Origin: Actinomycetes bacterium
Lineage (GTDB): Bacteria; Actinomycetota; Actinomycetes; Mycobacteriales; Mycobacteriaceae
Direction: 5' to 3'
DNA length: 19,619 bases
NCBI GenBank assembly: GCA_023417985.1
Contig: JAEZDV010000308.1
Location: forward strand, 1 to 19,619
The notes under the pieces were generated by a model that ran no database searches, was not told the DNA's origin, and worked only from the letters and a program-made list of their open reading frames with translations. Every line of letters begins with the position of its first letter. Within the stretch, counting starts at the first letter, position 1. Positions 15,499 through 19,619 of the stretch are shown here, piece after piece. The translations under genes and the position numbers were made by a program.

Positions 15499-15630
15499 GG
15501 GTGCCCCTTAGTTCACATGGCCCTTGACGGCCTGACGACTGACTGCTGCGCGGTGCTCGAACGCCCACCGAATCCGCCTGATCCCACTTCCCCGAGAGAC
15601 CGGCGCCCCTTGGGCCCTCCAGCGGTCTAG

Positions 15631-15646
15631 ACACTACACCTTGTGC
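15631..15646. promoter_or_regulatory. NrdR box (promoter-proximal)
   Basis: On the minus strand the 16-mer reads GCACAAGGTGTAGTGT, close to the NrdR consensus ACACWATATATWGTGT: the CACAA and GTGT halves are intact. NrdR is the ATP/dATP-sensing repressor of ribonucleotide reductase operons. The box lies about 130 bases upstream of nrdH, and its TAGTGT could be part of a -10 element. Confidence 0.75.
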
Positions 15647-15662
15647 CTGACAGAAACTAAGA

Positions 15663-15678
15663 ACCCAGGATCTTGTGA
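15663..15678. promoter_or_regulatory. NrdR box (distal)
   Basis: On the minus strand it reads TCACAAGATCCTGGGT. The CACAAGAT half is good and the second half is degenerate. It is 32 bp centre-to-centre from the first box, three helical turns, which is the spacing known for paired NrdR boxes. The pair is stronger evidence than either site alone. Confidence 0.65.
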
Positions 15679-15791
15679 GTTACAGGGTTGATATTCCCAG
15701 GTCGCGCAGCCCCGACACGGACGTTCAGGGGCCTGTACGGCGTGTCGCGAGGAGGCGCGCCGCCCGTGCGCTCGAACACAGTGTGCCGTGC

Positions 15792-15824
15792 CCCACCGAC
15801 ACTCCCCCGCGGAGTGCCGGTGGG
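15792..15824 (-). terminator. Hairpin ending the molybdenum hydroxylase operon
   Basis: CCCACCGACACTCC (15792-15805) pairs with GGAGTGCCGGTGGG (15811-15824) around a five-base loop, with one mismatch in 14 positions. It starts seven bases after the stop codon of the molybdopterin subunit on the minus strand and has no U-tract, as is common in high-GC actinomycetes. Confidence 0.75.
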
Positions 15825-15830
15825 TGCGCG

Positions 15831-17921
15831 CTACGGCAGTGCGGACAGGACGTCGTCGAGCCTGGCCGGCAGGCTCCGCACCCGCACCCCGGTCGCGTGC
15901 CAGAGCGCGTTGACGACCGCGGCGGCGCTGCCGACGATGCCGATCTCGCCGATTCCACGCGAACCCACGGCGGTCGCGTGGAAGTCGTCCTCGTCGAGCC
16001 ACGCGGCGTCCACGTCGCGGATGTCCGCGTGCGTCGGCACGTGGTACTCCGCGAGATCGTGGTTGAGGACGTGCCCGAACCGCGGGTCGCGGATGCTCTC
16101 CTCGAACAACGCCATGGAGATGCCGAACGACATGCCGCCGATGAACTGCGAACGAGCCGTCCGCGGATTGATCACCCGTCCCACCGAGAACATCCCGAAC
16201 ATGCGCGGCACCCGGATCTCGCCGGTGTCGCGATCGACCCGGACTTCGGCGAAGTGCGCACCGAAAGACGCCGCGGTGTAGTTCTCGAGGTCGGAGTTCT
16301 CCCCCGCAGTGGCGGACGCTTCGTCGCCCGGCTCGGGAGTTCCCCCGAACCGCGTCCGGAACGTTCCCGCCGCCGCGACGATGGCGTTGCCCCACGACGA
16401 TGTGCCCGACGAGCCGCCCGCGACGGTGCCGTACGGCAGTGCGCTGTCGCCCAGATCGAGGTCGATCTGTTCCGGGGCCACGCCCAGCGCGTCGGCGGCG
16501 ACCAGCGTCAGCGCGGTCCACGCGCCGGTGCCGAGGTCCGAGGCCCCGATCCGGACCTGGAACCGTCCCTGCCCCCGGTACCGGATCGACGCTTCCGAGC
16601 CGGGCTGGACCATGTGGGGGTAGGTCGCCACCGCGACACCGGTGCCGGTGAGCCACCTGCCGTCGCTACGCGTCCCCGGCGACCGATCCGACGGATCCCA
16701 TCCGAACCGCTCGGCACCTTCGCGCAGGCATTCGACGAGCCGTCGCGACGACCAGGGTTTCCCCGTCTCGGGATCGTTCTCGGGTTCGTTGAGAATGCGG
16801 AGTTCGACGGGATCGATCCCGCACGCCACCGCCAATTCGTCCATCGCCACCTCCCCGGCGAACATGCCGGGGGCCTCGCCGGGAGCACGCATCCAGAACG
16901 GTGCCGGCACGTCGAGGGCGACCGCCTTGTGAGTCGTGCGCACGTTGGGTACGTCGTACAGATTCCGGAGTGGCACGGCGGCCTGCTCGACGAATTCGGT
17001 GACGTGGGAACTCTGGACGTAGGCCTCGTGCACGATGCCCGTGAGCCGGCCGTCACGCCGGGCCGCGAGCCGCAGATGCGATGCCGTCGGCGAGCGGTAA
17101 CCGACATAACCGAACATGTCGTGCCGGGAGACCGCGAACTTCACCGCGCGACCCGGCACCGCGCGGGCTGCGAGCGCCCCGAGCACGTCGTGGGCGTGCG
17201 GTCCGCCCTTCGATCCGAAGCCACCCCCGATGTACGGGCAGATCACCCGCATGGCCGAGGGGTCGAGGCCGAGCGCCGGTGCCAGCGCCGCGACCACACC
17301 GTGCGGATGCTGGGTGGAGGTGTAGAGGGTGAGGGTGTCCCCGTCCCACAGCGCGACGACCGTGTGCGGCTCGAGCGGGTTGTTGTGCTCCTCCGGTGTG
17401 GAGTACCACTCGTCGATCACCACGTCGGCACCGGAGAACGCCGCGTCGGTGTGCCCTCGCCCGGACTCTGCCGGGTATCCCCCGTTCGCCTTCTCCGGTG
17501 TGTATGCCTCGGGGTGGTCGGTCCGGAATCGGGTGTCGTGCTCGGTGGCGGTGTACTCGACGGACAGCAGGTCGGCGGCATAGCGCGCGGCTTCCGGGCT
17601 CTCGGCCACCACCGCCCCGATGATCTGTCCCCGGTAGAGGACGTCGGGGCTCTGCAGCACGACGTATTCGCCCTCGGCCTCGTCGGTCAGGCGCGGCGCG
17701 TTCCACGGTGTGAGGACCGTGATGACGCCGGGGACTGCTTCGGCGTCGGCGGTGTCGATCCGGTCGACCGTCCCTCGTGCGATCGTCGACACCAGCGGCA
17801 CCAGGTACGCGGCGTCCGGCACGGGGTGCTCGTAGGCGTACGGCGCGAGGCCCGCAACCTTCTGGGGCCCGTCGACGCGGGGGGTGGACGTGCCGACGGC
17901 GCGCGTTGCGATGTGGGTCAT
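15831..17921 (-). CDS. paoC: Molybdenum hydroxylase large subunit (PaoC/YagR-like aldehyde oxidoreductase / xanthine dehydrogenase family)
   Basis: This 696-residue subunit binds the molybdopterin cofactor and holds the active site. Family marks are the N-terminal Ald_Xan domain (about 15-125), YIGGGFGSKGG at 230-240 beside the cofactor, the strongly conserved MRAPGEAPGMFAGEVAMDELA block near 344-364, DLGTGAWTAL at 462-471, and AGGSSGTSSWG at 501-511. The catalytic base is E659 in GSRGIGEIG. Together with the companion FAD subunit that carries an extra Fe-S cluster, this is the PaoABC/YagTSR type, which in E. coli oxidises aromatic aldehydes. The true substrate here is unknown. ATG 17921 overlaps the stop of the FAD subunit gene (ATGA), so an upstream extension of the frame to 18152 is rejected. 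The XdhC/PaoD-type cofactor chaperone is not in the window. Confidence 0.93.
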   Translation of the reverse strand: MTHIATRAVGTSTPRVDGPQKVAGLAPYAYEHPVPDAAYLVPLVSTIARGTVDRIDTADAEAVPGVITVLTPWNAPRLTDEAEGEYVVLQSPDVLYRGQIIGAVVAESPEAARYAADLLSVEYTATEHDTRFRTDHPEAYTPEKANGGYPAESGRGHTDAAFSGADVVIDEWYSTPEEHNNPLEPHTVVALWDGDTLTLYTSTQHPHGVVAALAPALGLDPSAMRVICPYIGGGFGSKGGPHAHDVLGALAARAVPGRAVKFAVSRHDMFGYVGYRSPTASHLRLAARRDGRLTGIVHEAYVQSSHVTEFVEQAAVPLRNLYDVPNVRTTHKAVALDVPAPFWMRAPGEAPGMFAGEVAMDELAVACGIDPVELRILNEPENDPETGKPWSSRRLVECLREGAERFGWDPSDRSPGTRSDGRWLTGTGVAVATYPHMVQPGSEASIRYRGQGRFQVRIGASDLGTGAWTALTLVAADALGVAPEQIDLDLGDSALPYGTVAGGSSGTSSWGNAIVAAAGTFRTRFGGTPEPGDEASATAGENSDLENYTAASFGAHFAEVRVDRDTGEIRVPRMFGMFSVGRVINPRTARSQFIGGMSFGISMALFEESIRDPRFGHVLNHDLAEYHVPTHADIRDVDAAWLDEDDFHATAVGSRGIGEIGIVGSAAAVVNALWHATGVRVRSLPARLDDVLSALP

Positions 17922-18919
17922 ACAGATGCCCCTTCGTCGTGGCGTCCCGCGAGATCCCGGAGCACACCGGCAACCGTGCGGCGCAACAGCGGGATCTTGA
18001 ACGCGTTTCCTTCGAGAGCCTCGGCGTCGACGAGTTCCGCATCGGCGGCCCTGGCGAACAGGTCCTCGTCGGGGCGCTGCCCGAGCAGGGCGGCCTCGGT
18101 GCGGTGGGCGCGCCACGGACGGTGTGCGACGCCACCGAAGGCGATGCGGCAACCGGTGATCGCGCCGTCCGAGATGGTGAGCTCGGCAGCCACCGACACG
18201 AGTGCGAACGCATAGGAGGCCCGATCCCGCACCTTGCGGTAAGTGGACAGGGAACTCCGAGGCGGCGGCAGGTGGACACCGACAACCAGTTCGTCGCGCT
18301 CGAGGTTGGTGTCGCGATCGGGACGGTCGCCGGGGAGACGGTAGAAGTCCTCGAGCGCAACGGTGCGCTCACCGTCCGGTCCCGCCACGAGGACCTCCGC
18401 ATCGAGGGCGAGCAGGGCCACGGCCATGTCGGACGGGTGCGTCGCGACGCACTCCTCGGAGGCGCCGAGCACGGCGTGATAGCGCGTGTACCCTCCCAGC
18501 GCGGAACATCCGCTGCCGGGCTCGCGCTTGTTGCACGGGGTGGACACGTCGCGGAAGTACACGCAGCGGGTGCGCTGCAGTAGATTCCCGCCGGTCGTGG
18601 CGGCATTGCGCAACTGGGGGGAGGCGCCCGCCAAGAGCGCACGCGCGAGCATCGGGTAGTCGCGCCGCACGTCCGGATGCACGGCGAGCGCGCTGTTGCG
18701 TACGTTCGCGCCGACCCGGAGACCCCCGTCCGCAGTGCGCTCGACCTCATCGAGAGGCAGGTGGGAGATGTCGACGAGCATGTCGGGAGTGGTCACGCCG
18801 AGCTTCAGATGGTCGACGAGATTGGTTCCGGCCGCGAGGAATACCGCATCCGGGTTGTCGTGCACGAGCGCGACCGCCGATGCGGTGTCGGCGGGTCGCT
18901 CGTAACGAAGCGGCTTCAT
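17918..18919 (-). CDS. paoB: Molybdenum hydroxylase FAD subunit with extra [4Fe-4S] insert (PaoB/YagS-like)
   Basis: The 333-residue flavoprotein passes electrons between the Fe-S centres and an external acceptor. The FAD-binding motifs are AAGTNLVDHLKLG (29-41) and GASPQLRNAATTGGNLLQRTRC (98-119). Between them and the C-terminal CO_deh_flav_C domain (about 220-320) is an insert with four cysteines C119, C129, C138 and C157 (CVYFRDVSTPCN, SGCSALGG, EECVATHPSDM). That arrangement is the hallmark of E. coli PaoB (YagS), where it binds a [4Fe-4S] cluster absent from ordinary xanthine dehydrogenases. ATG 18919 overlaps the stop of the small Fe-S subunit gene. It is the middle gene of the three. 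Confidence 0.93.
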   Translation of the reverse strand: MKPLRYERPADTASAVALVHDNPDAVFLAAGTNLVDHLKLGVTTPDMLVDISHLPLDEVERTADGGLRVGANVRNSALAVHPDVRRDYPMLARALLAGASPQLRNAATTGGNLLQRTRCVYFRDVSTPCNKREPGSGCSALGGYTRYHAVLGASEECVATHPSDMAVALLALDAEVLVAGPDGERTVALEDFYRLPGDRPDRDTNLERDELVVGVHLPPPRSSLSTYRKVRDRASYAFALVSVAAELTISDGAITGCRIAFGGVAHRPWRAHRTEAALLGQRPDEDLFARAADAELVDAEALEGNAFKIPLLRRTVAGVLRDLAGRHDEGASV

Positions 18920-19476
18920 CGGGCCTGCCCCCGCTCTGCGACGTCGCGGATCGCCTCGACGATGTTGGGGTACGCGGCACAGCGGCACAGATTGCCGCTC
19001 ATGCGCTCCCGGATCTCCTCGTCGTCGAGTTCGGGCGTCCCGTCCAATTCCGATGTCACATGGCTGGGGTCGCCGTGCGCATACTCGTCGAGCATCCCGA
19101 CCGCGGAACAGATCTGGCCCGGGGTGCAGTACCCGCACTGGAAGGCGTCCTCCTCGAGGAAGCGCTCCTGCAGGGGATGCGGTCCGTCGGCCGCGAGACC
19201 CGCGGCGGTGACGATGTCCGCGCCGTCGTGCGCGACAGCCAGGGCAAGACAGGTGACTCTGCGCTTCCCGTCGAGAATGACGGTGCACGAGCCGCATTGG
19301 CCGAGGTCACACCCCTTCTTCGGGGACGTGACGCCGAGGCGGTCGCGCAGCGCGTCGAGCACGGTGGTGCGAGTGTCGACGGTGCAGTGTCGTTCGGTGC
19401 CGTCGACCGTGAAGGTGACGGAATGGTCGTGCAGACCGGGCGGTGCCGCGCCGGTGTCTGCGGTCTCGGATGCCAT
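18916..19476 (-). CDS. paoA: Molybdenum hydroxylase small subunit, two [2Fe-2S] clusters (PaoA/YagT-like)
   Basis: This is the 186-residue electron-transfer subunit. A plant-type ferredoxin domain carries C56, C61, C64 and C76 (GCDLGQCGSC, then C76), and the second helical domain carries C114, C117, C164 and C166 (CGYC, then CRC). The TPGQICSAVGML and IRERMSGNLCRCAAYPNI stretches match the YagT type. ATG 19476 follows GGGAGG at a seven-base spacing; an upstream in-frame ATG at 19539 lacks this. Unlike E. coli PaoA, no twin-arginine signal peptide is seen at either start, so the complex should be cytoplasmic. It is the first gene of the operon. Confidence 0.94.
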   Translation of the reverse strand: MASETADTGAAPPGLHDHSVTFTVDGTERHCTVDTRTTVLDALRDRLGVTSPKKGCDLGQCGSCTVILDGKRRVTCLALAVAHDGADIVTAAGLAADGPHPLQERFLEEDAFQCGYCTPGQICSAVGMLDEYAHGDPSHVTSELDGTPELDDEEIRERMSGNLCRCAAYPNIVEAIRDVAERGQAR

Positions 19477-19619
19477 GAGTCGTCCTCCCGACAGTGGGCT
19501 GTCGTTCGGGCATTCCCGATGGGCACCGACTCCAATCACCCGACTCCGATCACCCCGGGCACGATCGCGTCGGATCCGATCTCATCGGCTGGTCACCTCG
19601 CCGGGAAACGACGAAGCCC
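19477..19619 (-). promoter_or_regulatory. Upstream region of the molybdenum hydroxylase operon
   Basis: These 143 bases up to the window edge probably contain the promoter. A tandem repeat of 14 bp lies at 19526-19553 and an 8-bp palindrome CGGATCCG at 19571-19578. I cannot place a -10/-35 pair with confidence, and the neighbouring gene lies outside the window. Confidence 0.4.
19526..19553. repeat. Tandem 14-bp direct repeat
   Basis: CCGACTCCAATCAC is followed at once by CCGACTCCGATCAC, two copies differing at one base. The repeat lies about 50-77 bases upstream of the small Fe-S subunit start. It could be a binding site for an activator or repressor, or a chance slippage duplication. Confidence 0.6.

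Larger units (their letters stand above)
15499..15830. other. Control region of the nrd operon and end of the molybdenum hydroxylase operon
   Basis: These 332 bases separate nrdH from the stop codon of the molybdopterin subunit gene, both on the minus strand. They hold two NrdR-box-like sites (15631-15646 and 15663-15678), a hairpin that probably ends the upstream operon (15792-15824), and about 130 bases of leader for nrdH. No open frame here looks real, and no B12 riboswitch is visible. Confidence 0.6.

Noticed and set aside
15499..15830. B12 riboswitch or small RNA gene upstream of nrdH
   Set aside because: No B12-box-like sequence; class Ib operons do not use B12, and the hairpin and NrdR boxes account for the visible structure.
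15675..18215. An 846-codon open frame on the plus strand opposite the molybdopterin subunit
   Set aside because: Same cause. It is Arg/Val/Gly-rich without domains, while the minus strand encodes clear catalytic motifs.
1..19619. CRISPR arrays, tRNA or rRNA genes, insertion sequences, phage genes
   Set aside because: I saw no spaced repeats, cloverleaf sequences, transposase or integrase motifs, or terminal inverted repeats of mobile elements in the window.

Overview
The window is high-GC DNA that reads as an actinomycete of the Mycobacteriales, most likely Rhodococcus or a close Nocardiaceae relative. The main reasons are a siderophore-binding lipoprotein gene (fecB) divergent from ctaD, and a class Ib nrdH-nrdI-nrdE-nrdF set nearby, as in mycobacteria (established knowledge of that locus, recalled rather than searched). 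Genes are tightly packed, often with ATGA/GTGA overlaps, and use GTG starts.

Region 1 (1-7659) is a nitrogen-compound catabolic cluster. A TetR-type regulator (+) faces a tightly packed minus-strand run of six genes: two DUF1989 'urea carboxylase-associated' proteins (a family now known to include carboxyguanidine deiminases), a fused KipA-KipI protein that matches only the carboxyltransferase part of urea/guanidine carboxylase, a coupled small protein of unknown function, an isopenicillin-N-synthase-like Fe(II)/2-oxoglutarate oxygenase, and a sodium:solute symporter, closed by a perfect 12-bp hairpin. A palindrome AAACTGTC-N4-GACAGTTT lies between the regulator and the first catabolic gene. 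No biotin carboxylase, biotin carrier or allophanate hydrolase is present, so the cluster looks like a partial or rewired guanidine/urea pathway with an oxygenase that could feed it. This is the most interesting part of the window.

Region 2 (7660-11364) is core metabolism: ctaD (cytochrome c oxidase subunit I, -), then fecB and a NUDIX hydrolase (+).

Region 3 (11365-15830) is the aerobic class Ib ribonucleotide reductase operon, transcribed nrdH-nrdI-nrdE-nrdF on the minus strand. Two NrdR-box-like palindromes with 32-bp centre spacing stand upstream of nrdH.

Region 4 (15792-19619) is a three-subunit molybdenum hydroxylase of the PaoABC/YagTSR type (Fe-S, then FAD with an extra four-cysteine insert, then molybdopterin subunit) on the minus strand, coupled by ATGA overlaps and closed by a 14-bp hairpin. 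Its promoter region holds a tandem 14-bp repeat.
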